The position numbers and the translations under genes are program-made. The notes beneath the pieces are model-generated. The model did no database searches. It saw only the letters and a list, made by a program, of their open reading frames with translations, and was not told where the DNA came from. DNA of 64,000 nucleotides, taken from positions 103,873,311 through 103,937,310 of the forward strand of contig CM043947.1 in NCBI GenBank assembly GCA_014529385.2. Direction: 5' to 3'. Below are positions 32,561 to 44,105 of this stretch, piece after piece (position 1 is the first letter of the stretch; every line of letters begins with the position of its first letter). Source of the DNA: Adiantum capillus-veneris. Lineage: Eukaryota; Streptophyta; Polypodiopsida; Polypodiales; Pteridaceae.

Positions 32561-33261
32561 TCTACTTGGTTTCGCATCATCTCTCATGGGTATAGTATGT
32601 TGACAGATTTTTGGATCAATACCCTTGAGATCCTTGTAAGATGAAGAGAAGATATCCCGATATTCCTTTAACAAGCTCAGCAAAAGCTTTTCTTCTTCTT
32701 ATGTTAGGTCATTTGTAATGTAAGCAAGTCTAGGCTCTTCTCTTGGTTCAGCCAAGTCCACCCTTTTAACGTTTTTAGGCCCTTCGTAAGATTCGCCTTG
32801 TTTTCGTAGTTCTCTAACAGGTTATTCAATTATGATTTTCCGATCTTGGAGAGTATACTTTTTGTAATGGGATGGAACATGTATTACATCCTTACCATCC
32901 TCTTCCGTGGTTTCCATTTCGGTTGTGTATATCTCCTTTAGAGCTTCTTTCAACTCTTGATATTTCTTTTTCCGCTCGACTCTGGTCATGAGTGGTTTCT
33001 TATTCTGTGATTTTTCTTGAGTACCCTTCCTTGTTTTTCTCGATGTCTAAGACATTTCTGAATTTTTGTTTGAAGGATATCTGCCAGTTATTTTGTCCTT
33101 GACCCAATCATTAGCATCTATCTGCATCAAGAATTGTGTTTTACTCGAGACTGATGATATAGGTTGTGTTTTCACGATATTGGTGTCTCTCTTTCGTCTA
33201 TACCATTTTTGTCTTCTTGATTTCTGGTTTGGAAAGTCAAAAAACTTTTCCTCCCCTCCCC
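32561..33261 (-). pseudogene. Element B protease-RT linker
   Basis: Heavily shifted coding text matches the element A linker: TTEMETTEEDGKDVIHVPSH and ELRKQGESYEGPKNV, followed by RT-proximal ISSSYKDLKGIDPK. No enzyme motif is visible. Confidence 0.6.
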
Positions 33262-34109
33262 TTAAGAGTAACTGAGCTCTCGTATGCTCTTTTCTGACCC
33301 CGAATCGTCTGAGGTAGTTGAGTGTTCATCTAACTCATTAGTTGCATCGTAATAGAGGTCAGAAAGGACTTGTTGAGCTTTCATCAAGTCCTTGGGTTCC
33401 TCATCTTTGTTTTCAATGTTGAGGACTGACATCATTTGGATGGGAATTATATCGTAGCCATCCTCATTGCAAAATTGAGTAGGCATAGACGTATTAACAT
33501 ATACATCCATTGTCGCTAAAATTTGAGTCCACTCGAATGGTTCAAATAAATGCTCTGGGAAGGGTTCGAGTATGTAGGCTTCGTCTTTACAGTCCCTTTC
33601 TAGGATACATTCCTCTCGTCTTAAGCTTCCATTTTCTAAAGCTCCGCACATCCAAATAGGAGTGTCTTTTTTTAACCAGGATGGAAGTTTAGTTTCATCC
33701 AAAGAGACCGAATAGTTCCCACCTGATTCAAGTACAGATAGGTGTTTCCCCAATCTTGGATAAGTTGTACCTGTCAGATGAAAGGTCTTCCCAATATGAT
33801 TTCATAGTTGAGTTTTTTTCCAAAGTCTACTATGGCAAAAGTGTGTTGATATTCAATTCACAGGAATTGACTATCACTTTTTCAAGTAGCCATAGTGATC
33901 TATCAATGTGTCCGTTAGCCAACTGCAATTTCATTTTCGTTTGTCTAATGGCTGGCTGTCCCCAGGATTCCCATACTACTTTAGTGGCTATGGCTATGCC
34001 AGCTCCACTATCCAGTATTGCCATGGTTTCAATGTCATTATTTCACTGGAAGGGTGGTGTTTCCTTCTTCCCCTTCATAATATTCTCCGACCTTGTTCAT
34101 AGGAACTGA
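33262..34109 (-). pseudogene. Element B first protease (PR1) and downstream segment
   Basis: Active site MAILDSGAGIAIATKVVWES (34024 on), then QLANGHIDRSLWLLEKVIV. After a frameshift near 33835 comes NYEIILGRPF. Together these are the two retropepsin signatures. The following 163-codon frame (33753-33262) reads LPSWLKKDTPIWMCGAL and PFPEHLFEPFEWTQI and ends in an acidic Ser/Asp-rich stretch; its function is unknown and it is conserved in A. Confidence 0.85.
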
Positions 34110-34823
34110 TCGAGTCTCTTTGTTTTCCATTTCATTTTTCAATTTTCCCAAATTCTTAGAGATTAACCCTGTTATCCCCACCTTCTCTAGGGTTTTCTGT
34201 AAATTGTTCCACAAGTATGGTCTGAGTTTCAATAGTTCTCCCAAAGTAATAGTGCATTGGATAGGTGTAGACATAATTGAATGAATGTTGTCTACTTCTA
34301 GGGTCTGTTTGGCTCCTTTTACTTGAGTGGTCTTGCAAACGATGGATTCATCTTCGTTATCTCCCAAGTAAGAAGGTAATGTTTTTAATGTCAATGGTTT
34401 AGATATTCCTAAAGATTCCGATCCACAATCCCCGTACAGGGATTGTAAATCCATGTTCATATCATATGGTAGGTTATCCAACCAGACTTCCTCTATAGGA
34501 GCTGACTTTAAAGTTAGGCTCCCATCATTGATCTCTCTCACCTTTTCCCATAAGTGTCCTGGCCAATCTTCCTTGACGAATGAAATTCCGTCTAAGGCAT
34601 CTTTGTTGTCCGGCACTATAAGCTCTGGTTCGTTTGTTTCAAGGTGGGGTTCTGTCACCACATCGGATTTTGCTTTCGTTTCTTCTACTGCAAGCTCTTC
34701 AGGTTTTGCAATACTTTCAAGCTTGGGTTTTTGTTTATCCAGCATTTCTTGCGTGATTCTTACCAAGTTTTGATAAGCCTCCAGCTTTGCTGCTCCATAT
34801 CTGGAGATGGATAGTTTTTCCAT
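34110..34823 (-). pseudogene. Element B gag-protease linker
   Basis: A 261-codon frame that is Glu/Lys-rich at first, then NIHSIMSTPIQCTITLGELL and RPYLWNNLQKTLEKVGITGL, conserved with element A. It lies directly before PR1 and ends GEYYEGEEGNTTLPVK. It is probably an internal polyprotein region. Confidence 0.75.
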
Positions 34824-36700
34824 TTGTTTTCCATGTTTTGGCCTGCTTTAAGTCTTGCTTGGTAGGCTTCCAAGCAAGCATTAATAGGCTCAAATATTTT
34901 ATCAAACAGAATGGATCCTCCAGATTTCATGGTTGTTTCCTTGAATTCATTGCCAATTTCTTTCAACTTGTCTTGGGCTAGCATTTTATCTTTCTCTTCG
35001 TTTTCAACCCGTTGTTTCTGTTTTCTCATCTCATATCTTTTGCTTCTGCTCCTTTTGATTCTTTGAGAAGAAACTTTTGTGTTCTTTGAATCATCAGAGA
35101 AGTTGTGTTTCTTTTTCTTTGCCTGGGCTCTAGTGATTACCTTGAGTGGAACAATCCGTTCACTCTCTGATGAGCTACTATGCATCACTTGGACTACGTC
35201 TACGATAGTTTTTCCCTTGTTCAAAGGATTCTTAGGACAATCTTCCGGAAAGTATCCTCCCTTTTTGCAACATTGTATGCAATAGGCTTCAATTGGTTTA
35301 AGTTTTTGTCAGGCTCTAGACATTCGTTCTTCCAATGGTCATCGGCACCATAGTTATGACAGTTTCCTATTCTAGGCTTCATTATAGGTCTTCCCATGGG
35401 AGGTATTACACCTTGATTAGCTACATAATAAATTGGTGCGCGCTCTGGTGGAGCATAAGTCATGGTTTCTTCCATTGGTGGTGGATGTGGACTATACCAA
35501 TCTCCTTCTACCATTACTGTAGATGGACTAGGCTCTGCATAGGGTGTAATAGGTACTAATGCTTGTTCATCTATGAATCCTTCCAAGTGCATGTAATTTA
35601 CAGGCACTGCATTATGTCCTGGATACGGAGGTTGTTGTCCCAACACAGGTTGAGGTCTTTCCATACCCATTGGTGGTTTGTGAGCTTGGGCCATATTAGG
35701 CTGATATTTGTACATGGGTTTGTCCTTGGGGCTTCATGGGCACGTAATGAACATTCCCATCATACTTTGGTCTAAAGTAGCACTCGTGGGTCTCATGGTT
35801 GGTCCATTTAACCTCGATTGCACACCATTTTTGTGGCCTAATTGGTTGTCCTTGTGTAGGTATCCCTTGTCCTGGTCCTCTCATAGGTGCTTTTTGCATA
35901 TTGTTTATCATGCCATTCATCCTTTTTAGCATATCTTCTATGGATGAGAGTGGTGCCGCAGCAGCCGTTCCCACTTGTGCTAGTTTTGTGGATGATGTTT
36001 TCTCGCTTTGGTTATCCTTAGGGACATCTTCTTCATTAAAGATCTCTCAATTTTCTCCTAGGTCAATCGCATCAAACACATACGCTTCTAGGGTTGTATG
36101 CTTTTTACCATAGAGTATAGCATGAAGTTCTTTGTTTAGCAATCCCTCCAGAAACAAAGATACAAGTCGTTCTTATGTAGGTATCTCTATCTCTGGGCAT
36201 CTGGCAATGTATTGTTTCATTCGAGCTGCACAATCCCTAATAGACTCACCATGTTTCTGTTTAAAGCTGTAGATTTGAGCTACCGTATTATGTTTAATCC
36301 CCGTTTGGAACAAGTAGCTACAAATCCTTGAGCTAATGTGTTCAAGTCCATGATTGACCTTGGTGGAATGTTTTGGAACCCTGTCAAATCTTTCCCTTCT
36401 AATGTCATTCCAAACCCCTCTAATTGAGTATGGAAATTGAATATACGCTCTGCTCTTAGCACTTGCTTAAAGCTTGCTACGTGGTCATATGGATCCCCTT
36501 ATCCATTGTATTTTCTAACCCATTTTTGAAAATCAGCTGGTCTGACACGTCTATTTGGTTCAACTCTAGGTCTTCTGGGAGTTGGTCCTGTTCCGAGTCC
36601 TTCAAACCAATCTGTTGGAAATAGGGACTCATGGAGCCCTGGACTGGCCTTAGTGTCACCCGGTTTTCTACGTGATGAGGTGGTTTCTGGTTTCTTCACA
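34760..36700 (-). pseudogene. Element B gag: capsid and two degenerate zinc knuckles
   Basis: Capsid text: VRPADFQKWVRKYNG, DHVASFKQVLRAERIFNFHT, LAQGFVATCSKRGLN and EIEIPT, then LVSLFLEGLLNKELHAILYG. Knuckle 1 reads CHNYGADDHWKNEC, with the second Cys replaced by Tyr. Knuckle 2 near 35245 reads CIQCCKKGGYFPEDC, with the His position replaced. A Pro-rich stretch (35715-35221) and a basic segment (RIKRSRSKRYEMRKQKQR) follow. Several stops occur (near 36460, 36280, 36180 and 35700). Confidence 0.82.
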
Positions 36701-37343
36701 TTTCTCTCAGATGATCTCTCACGGTTTTCATCCCTTGGAATTGTTTCTGGTCCTTGCCCCAATATCCAATCCCGTATAGAATACCCTTGGTATTTGGTTT
36801 GTTCTACCTCCTCAAGAGTCATCATAACAAAGCTATTGTTATAACAATCCCTAAACAGGTAGGTTGGTAGGTATGATGATCCCTTATCTTTGATCTTGAA
36901 GATATAGATGATCTTCATGGCCGTTAATTGTCCTGGTTTGGCATGAGAAGTCCACAAAAGATCTTTTATGTTTCTATCTTCCCAACAATAGACTCCGATC
37001 CTAGGATTATCTATACTAAGCCATTTCAAAGTCTTCAAGTCTACTTGATCGTATCCCTCGAATTCCAAAGTTGTGGTCCTTTTTTTGCTGACATATCTGG
37101 GATTATAGTATTTACTTCTAACCCCCATTTGTCTATCACCTCACGGTTTTCGATGTGTAAATACTGAGTTCCGTTTGGATCCATGTACATTTTTCCTTGT
37201 TTTTTTGCCCTAACCTCTTCTTTGAACTCAATACCATGGTCATCAATGCGAATAGCATACTCCTCGTTAGGGTCCAAGTAAACCTGGGCTCCATGACAGT
37301 TAGTCTTGTAAAAAGATAGTATATGTTTATAGCGCACTGTCAT
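36701..37343 (-). pseudogene. Element B gag N-terminal extension
   Basis: About 200 codons precede the usual gag capsid. They start at ATG 37343 (MTVRYKHILSFYKTNCHGAQ), shift frame near 37110, and continue with EFEGYDQVDLKTLKWLSIDN and VYCWEDRNIKDLLWTSHAKP. The text looks like a folded beta-rich domain with many Trp and Tyr. I do not recognise it. It could be a separate ORF fused to gag. Confidence 0.6.
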
Positions 37344-39493
37344 TCAGGTTTCCAAGTGAGTCGAGTAAGGAGACATTTCGGATGTTGAATCTAAAAAAGT
37401 GTCTGAGACGTCTTCAGGAATTGTGTGCAAGGAATTCCTTGATTCACCCTTTTTTTGGTAGATACTTTATTGGAGGTTTCTTCGAGTATGACCTGATTTC
37501 CTAGTACACGACCAGATCTAAGGTTCATATAGACTTATGAAGCCCTGGATAGAGTACTCACCTTTGGATTGATTTGTCCTCAATTTCCACTCGATTCAAT
37601 TGCAACTTTCTGTCAAGCCACTGATTCCTCATCTGCAACCTAATTCTTGTACAAAATTAATCAAGTTAGCTATTCTTCTATAAAGACAGTAGAGCTCTTG
37701 AGAACTCTCGTGATTGGTCTCTGTGTATCACTTTAAATCGTGCTATGGGAGTCAAAATTTGACTTTCAAATTCGACTTTAGCAAATTCAAAGGTCTAATC
37801 TGCAACCTGTAAACTGAGTGTATCTGTACCAATTTGGATCCGATTGAACCCAAAATTGCTATGTGGCTTTATATTATGTTGGTCTATCACTGTATGAGTT
37901 CAAAAGTCCAAAATGATGTCTCTAGATAGAAGAAGTAAATAATCGTGATTATTTACTTTTGTCAAATTCTTGCACTTTTTTGATAGGTTTGGCAAGTATA
38001 CAACTTGTTAGAGTCTCTGGGAAAATTTCAACAAGTTTGGACCAATTGTGATCAAGTTTATCAATTGTTTGTTGTCCGCAGACTCTGATTTTGAGAATTT
38101 GGCTTAAGTCTCACTTTTGGGATCCAAATTTCACCAAAATTGATTTGTGAGGTCTACTTGATGTGCTTGAACTTGTGGTATACTCAAATTTGCAAAATCA
38201 TCAAGTTTTGAAGAAGATGTAAATAATCGTGATTATTTACTCCAGCTATATTTTGGTAAGATTTTGCCCCAACTTTCACACAGATCTGTTAAGCACCTTA
38301 AGTTAAGGTCACTAGCCAATTTCCATCGAGTTCGAACAATTTTTTGTCAAATGGTCATCAATTACCTTTCCGCAGACTAACTTTGCAATTTTAGTCACCA
38401 ATTTCACTCCAGTGGTCCAAATCTTACCAAATTTTCTTTGTGGGCTTATTACAATATGGTGAAGCTAGTGGTATATAGACTTGGTCAAAAAAGTTGAAAA
38501 ATAGGGCAGATGTAAATAATCGCGATTATTTACTTCAAACAAATTTTTGCAAATTTTTGGTCAACTGAGCATATATACATGTTTATCACATCAACATAAG
38601 CCTATGAATCAAATCTCAACAAGTTTGGACAAATTTTTCCAAATTTATACTCAAGATTCAAAAAGTCAATACAAACTTTAGTTTTTACCCTGTTTTTTGC
38701 CAGTATAGTGATCCAAATCTTTTGGGCCTTTACAAAAGTTGTTTGTACACATGCAATGAGTCAATGGTATGGACCTTGGCCAATTTAGAGCAGAAAGTTA
38801 ATAATCGCGATTATTAACTTTAGGCTTGAAATGAGTACTTTTTTGTAATTTTCTCAAAGACAGTCTTTTTATGATGTTTTTAAAGACTATAAATCAACTC
38901 AAAACTTAATTTGGCCTAAAATATCAAGAAAAAGTAAATAATTTGAGTTTTGATTAACTTCTTGAAATTTTTACCTCAAAGTGTCTTTGAGCTTACCCAC
39001 TGGTTCGGACAACTCTTAGGCTTACTCTCCAGTCGGATTGAGTGGATTCGAGTTTTTTCAAGCTATTTCTAGCCGTAGACTTGAAATTCTGCAACTTCCA
39101 GTAACAAATCACACTTGATTCTTTCAGAAAGAGCAATGTTCTGAAATCCACCTCGGATCCTACTTAACCTACTCCTCGATTCTCATGCAATGGGGTTGTG
39201 GAAAGTGTCCACAAACACTCATTTTCTTGTGTTTTTTATGTTTTTTAGAGTCTTGATCTTAAGATTTGTTTCGTCTACCAATCATTCTCCAAATCCTAAT
39301 CTAAATCTACAATCCTATAGTCCTAAAGGTACTTAGTAAGTTCGATTAGTTCGAAGCTACCTCTACACAGCAAAAGACGGCAATCTTAAGCTATGCAGGT
39401 TCTAAAAGAAAGTTTTGAACTCTAGGTAAACCTAGAGGAAGTTAAAGAACAACTACACAAGACTCTCGTGTTTTCCCTAGTTTAGGTCTCTTT
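37344..39493 (-). other. Element B 5' leader with palindrome array
   Basis: Non-coding, about 2.1 kb between the primer site and gag. It holds four full palindromes and one decayed one (see the array entry). It would be the 5' untranslated region of the genomic RNA. Confidence 0.75.
37935..38955. repeat. Palindrome array 2 of element B
   Basis: 22-bp dyads at 37935-37956 and 38219-38240 (GTAAATAATCGTGATTATTT plus AC), 38512-38533 (CGCG centre, perfect) and 38797-38818 (GTTAATAATCGCGATTATTA plus AC), and a decayed copy at 38934. Spacings are 284, 293 and 285 bp. Inter-dyad DNA shares CAAGTTTGGAC, GTGGTCCAAATCTT and TTGG...GGTATA pieces, so these are diverged tandem units. Confidence 0.88.
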
Positions 39494-39513
39494 GATCCCC
39501 GACAGCGGTGCCA
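39494..39513 (-). promoter_or_regulatory. Primer binding site, tRNA-Asp type
   Basis: The minus strand reads TGGCACCGCTGTCGGGGATC, two bases after the LTR end. Plant tRNA-Asp would pair with TGGCGCCGTTGCCGGGGATC, so there are three mismatches. This primer is typical of Athila elements. Confidence 0.85.
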
Positions 39514-39515
39514 AA

Positions 39516-40424
39516 TGTGGGACGCATGTCTAACCTCACCATCCTATCTTCTTGCAGTATTAGCGAGAACCACGATTAATTTGTCAAACCATGGGATGAA
39601 GCTGACTCGACTAGTGCATAGAGGCTACAAGAGGTTGTCAATCTCTCGAAAAAAAACTAACAACTCACATGTAACTCAAGCTACACTCAAGTGACTGAAA
39701 TCACCAAAAGCCAATCGCTCATCAGCAAGCAAATCACATCCGTTACAACATCAAATGACATCCAAACGTAATGAAACTTCTAGGACAAGTTTATAATACC
39801 TAAGCACAAATGCCTATGGCCTCAAACCCCACTTTAGGTCAAGTTCCAAAATCACGATTATTAACAGCAGTGGATTTTTGACCTAGTCGTTTTTGACCCA
39901 GAATGCATCTAAATGCTTAGCAATGATGCCCCAATACCCCGCCTATGATTAGTTTTTTATTTAAAAGTGTAAATTTCTAGTTATGATAAAATTAGGCCGT
40001 GGGTCGGCGACGCTAAAAGCTATGAAATACTGTGAATGGCTTACGTCAATGCGTAGAGCTCTTACCTGCGGTTGCAATGCAAAAAACGCATTCGCAATGT
40101 GACAACCGGAGAGGGAGTAGGAAGCACAAGAAGGAGAGAAGTGAGCGCCGTTAGCTCACGCTGTGTATTTCTTATCCAAAAACTTACAAAAATTGGCTTT
40201 TATACCTTAGCCAAGGTTTTTGGGTGGTCAAAACTAATAATCTGGAGTTCTATCAAAGCTGGGAATTGACTGGCTGATACAATCTGGAATCTTGTAGCCC
40301 CGGCTCATTAATTACAAAGCTTACCAAGAAAATAAGAGTTACAATTTTCCCGATTTATCAAAATAATAATCGTTTTACAAGGAGAACTCCTAAAAATGGT
40401 GTCCACGTTAGCTTGCTGCTAAGA
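39516..40424 (-). repeat. 5' LTR of element B, 909 bp
   Basis: Collinear with the 3' LTR from TGTGGGACGCATGTC to GCTTGCTGCTAAGA. The last two bases differ from the expected CA (GA here), which is a point change because the target duplication follows directly. Confidence 0.93.
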
Positions 40425-40429
40425 GGAAG
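40425..40429. repeat. Target site duplication of element B, right
   Basis: GGAAG, identical to 22866-22870. Confidence 0.9.
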
Positions 40430-40904
40430 TCCGAGTGTAGATATCCAAGGTAGCCCAAAATCACCTCATTTTCACTAGTCACTCTTAGAGAAGAGAGCTC
40501 TCTACCTTCTTTGCGTACAATTTTTGGAGTCCATAGCTGCTCATTTTCAACACCATTTCACACGAGGACATGAGGGATAAGTTCTATAAAGAATGTTTCT
40601 ATAAAGTTGGGAAGCATGTTTATGCCCAAGAATAACCCTAATATCCCAGTTGTGTATGAATTTCTATGACACAAAAACAACCGTAGCGACGTGTTAGCTC
40701 AATCGAATTGGACAAGACTTGAACTATAGCATGCCTCTAGATAATAGAACACTTCCATATCATTAGATGACCATTTGGAAGGGGTCAATGGGATCCCCAA
40801 GTAAATAATCTAGGTTTTTTCCACATGCTAGAATTGAATTCTAACTCCACGGGCAGCTTATAGACAAGGTCTATACACAATGTACCTAGATGGTTTCAAG
40901 GAAA
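40430..40904 (+). other. Element A segment not matched in B
   Basis: No open frame and no recognised motif. It joins 22421-22865 across the B insertion. Confidence 0.4.
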
Positions 40905-42133
40905 AACTCAAGGCAAGCTCTCTAACAGCAAGAAATAGCTCAAAGACTACAAAGTATCAAATTTGACATAGGAGTCAAACTGACTCTGAATGAGCCCACA
41001 CTGGATGAGCAGCATCAAGACTATGTAGCGGACAAGTCCATGGCTTCAAAAGTGACCAAACAACTCTACACACCAAGTAGTAACAAAAACCGGTGATTTC
41101 AGAGTCGACAAGAGCATAAAGCCAACACCACCAAATCTTACCAAACTCAATTCAAGACTTGTTCAAGATATAATGAAGTTGTGTAGGTCATAAAATTATC
41201 TTTTCAAGCAAAAAATGCAATTGTTGTTAATAATCATGATTATTTACTTTTGTGCACAATTCACTTGAAAATCATCATTTGCTTCACCTATCACTTGTAC
41301 ACATCTCAATCTCATGCCACATATCAAATATGAGTCCAAAAGATCAGAAAATCTCAGATTTTGTCAAAAAACAGATTAAAGGCTCTTTTGTTAAAATTTT
41401 GAGTGAATTGTCACATTTTTTGATCCAAAACATCCCATATCTCACAGAGAGGGTCTATACCATGTTTAGAACCAGTTTTCAATGAAAAATGTCCAACTTG
41501 ATGAAAATGTTAATAATCCCAATTATTTACATTTTTCAAGCCAGAATGAGATCAAATTTCATCTTTGACCTTATGGGACCAAAGTACACGATGTGACAAG
41601 CCCATCAATCAAGTTTGATCAAATTTGGATCTCAAAAATCCAAAATCCCTTCATATCTATTATTTCACAGTCTGAAGACTAAATCTAGCATCATTTCCAC
41701 CCTATGCACTTAAATGAGTCCTCACTTCATTGAGAGTATCTAAATCACATGTTTCTCAAGCCTATGAAGTCAAAAGTGCAAAAAAATTGTAAATTTTCTT
41801 GATGTAAATAATCACATTAGTTACTTTGGTTGCAAATTTTGCTTGGATTGAATGGTTTTGATCTTTACATGTTTTTAGGGATTGAATGGATTGAATGGTT
41901 TTGATCTTTACATGTTTTTATGGATTGAATGGATTGAATGGTTTTGATCTTTACAAATTTTTCCTGGATTGAATGGATTGAATGGTTTTGATCTTTACAT
42001 GTTTTTATGCATCATTGCATGCTCCAAAATTGATTTGAAGCAAAATGGACATCATTTGCCAGCAATTCAGACACAGGTATTTCAGAGCAGAATTTGTGGA
42101 ATTTTCTAACTTCGAACTGTATTCTCCTAATAG
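40905..42133 (+). other. Element A spacer with palindromes and splice-acceptor-like end
   Basis: From about 40905 it follows B (minus strand from about 28430): shared GGACAAGTCC and GGTGATTTCAGAGTCGA. Palindromes lie at 41226-41247, 41509-41530 and 41803-41824, spaced 283 and 294 bp. The spacer ends with CTAAC at 42106-42110 and AG at 42132-42133, the same 28-nt span as in B. Confidence 0.75.
41844..42008. repeat. Four tandem ~44-bp units
   Basis: GGATTGAATGGTTTTGATCT starts at 41844, 41888, 41931 and 41975. B shows no such expansion at the matching place, so it arose in A. Confidence 0.9.
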
Positions 42134-44105
42134 GTGCAATGCAAGCTACTGAGAAAGCAAAGAAGAAAATGACCCAAAAAGAAAAGTTGCAAGAATTTTC
42201 ACCATATCAATTGGAGCCGAGTTTAGTGAAAACGACCAAGGTAACCTACTTATCAAAAGAATAGCTTGAAGATCAAAGCACCGCGGTCTTCACCGGCAGG
42301 TTCAAGAGTGAATATGGAAATCAGGTAGAGTTACAGATGCTACCCAAAGAAGTCTATGATGTAGGCACAAAGCCAACAACAAAAGAAGCCAACAGAAGGT
42401 TAGGACTTCGAGAGTTTTATGATCAAGAGTCATGTGGAGTAGACTTCTAGAGAGATTATGAAATATTGTCAACAATCAAAGAGGATGGATCTGCCCAGAT
42501 CACGGATCGGCAAGGATAAAAAATCAAAGTGGTCATTAACAAAGACATAGTGGCTGAAGCACTCAAACTTCCCACTGAAGGTATGACAATGAGGGCTAGA
42601 GATAGGAAGACAGTTGGTACATTCACAAAGGATACAACTATTGCCACCTTTTTTTACCTTATTATAAAGCAAATGGAGGATCCTACCCGTCTCTATCACG
42701 AGCACTTCCACTTCCTCTCAAAGAGGCCACCATGATATACTACTCCAAATCATGCGGTTGCAACCACCTTCACGCAGGTAATGAAGTCAACAAGAAGATA
42801 AACAATAGATCATGCTTAGTATGTGCTTACAACACTCAAGAGCACAAAGAAGGAAGGAGGAGTAACATATCTAGGAGCTCAGAAGTTCTAACCCGGATTA
42901 CATACCATGCCATTGGGATGGCTGATAACTTGCCACAAGCCCCAAATCAAAATACCTCTCCACGAGCCAGTAGATCAAAGAAGAAAAGAATCTATAAATC
43001 AGATGAATAATAGCTCACATGAATCCCATAGAAGTGAAGAGAGTCTCGACAACAAAGAAAAAAGGGCAAGGAGAGAAGAAATCAAAAGAAAAGTAGTGGA
43101 AAAACCTCAACAGAAAAAAACAAGGTTTGAAAGAGAGAGAATATTATGAAAGAATTCGCCAAGCTGCAAGTGAGAACCCTGAATCATGGAGTCCAAGGAA
43201 AATCAAGGGTCCTAGAACCAAGAACCCCAAGAAGAAGATCCAAGAAGATCTGAAGGATCTACTCGAGAGGATGTATGCGGAAGCCAAAGCCCTAAAGATA
43301 CATGAGGCTTTAGAAGCACAAAGAAAAGCAAGAGAGGAGTTGACTGCTCAATAAACAGAAGTTGTACAACAAACAAAACCACAATATGAACAAGGAGAGA
43401 TGTCTTCAAGACCACCTTCACCCACTACCGAACATGAAGATCAACCATTTCCTAGTCCAAGCCCTTCACCAATTGACAAATCCAATGAAGGCAAGGAAAC
43501 AAAAGGACTAGAGAAACAAGAGGAGAAAGCCAGTCATAAACATCCCAAGGAAAAAGAAAAAGATGAGTTGAACTTTCCACAAAACCACAAGTAGAACCAG
43601 TTGAACCATCTAAAGAGCCACAAGCCAAATGTGTTGGACCTTCTAAGTAGCCTCAGGTAGAATTTGAAGAATGGGAAATAATGAATGAATTTATCATCCA
43701 GGTTATTGAATATGCAAAGTAGATGTAGATGATGATAGAGAAGATGCAAACAACAACTCTTCACCACAATGCTAATGCTCGAGAGTTGGAACAAGTGATT
43801 GATGCTCTCCAAGGTGAGCTTGAAGACAGGATGAACATCATGAAAATCTTCAAGGCCAGATCAAAGATCTCAAGAATTAAGCAGAGCAACACCAAAGCAT
43901 CAAGGTAAAGCAATGAAAAGAGTGGAAGAATTAGGGGATCTTCTCACAAAGCTATCAGATGCATGTAAAAGCAAGGACCAACAACTGACTGAAGTAACAA
44001 AAAAACTTTTGAGAACTACTCAGTCAGTACAAAAGATTCAAGTACAATTAAATGTAGCAAATGCTTCTTTAAAATACTCAAAACAGAGAATCGATGACCA
44101 AGCGC
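42134..44105 (+). pseudogene. Element A 3' ORF, first part
   Basis: It begins after the acceptor-like AG with ATGCAAGC (MQATEKAKKK). Then come VELQMLPKEVYDVGTKPTTK, VINKDIVAEALKLPTEGMTM and YHEHFHFLSKRP, collinear with B. A Lys/Glu/Pro-rich middle follows, then a coiled coil, ELGDLLTKLSDACKSKDQQL. Stops at about 42264, 42448 and 42518 and later shifts break it. The LTR of D interrupts it right after QRIDDQA. Confidence 0.8.
44102..44105. repeat. Target site duplication of element D, left
   Basis: GCGC before the LTR start; GCGC also follows the right LTR at 53024-53027. If the terminal A of CTTCA is shared, the duplication is AGCGC, 5 bp. Confidence 0.7.

Larger units (their letters stand above)
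22871..40424 (-). mobile_element. Element B, complete 17.55-kb Athila-like gypsy element
   Basis: Minus strand. Order from 5': LTR (40424-39516), tRNA-Asp-type primer site, about 2.1-kb leader with a palindrome array, gag with an N-terminal extension, PR1, RT, RNase H, integrase with two HHCC modules, PR2, about 1-kb spacer with a second palindrome array, a 3' ORF of about 1,170 codons, purine tract, LTR (23790-22871). A perfect GGAAG target duplication flanks it. The primer type and 3' ORF position suggest Athila affinity. PR2, the HHCC duplication and the 3' ORF content are not features I know from that lineage. The reading frames carry many stops and shifts, so it is not autonomous now. 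Confidence 0.92.
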
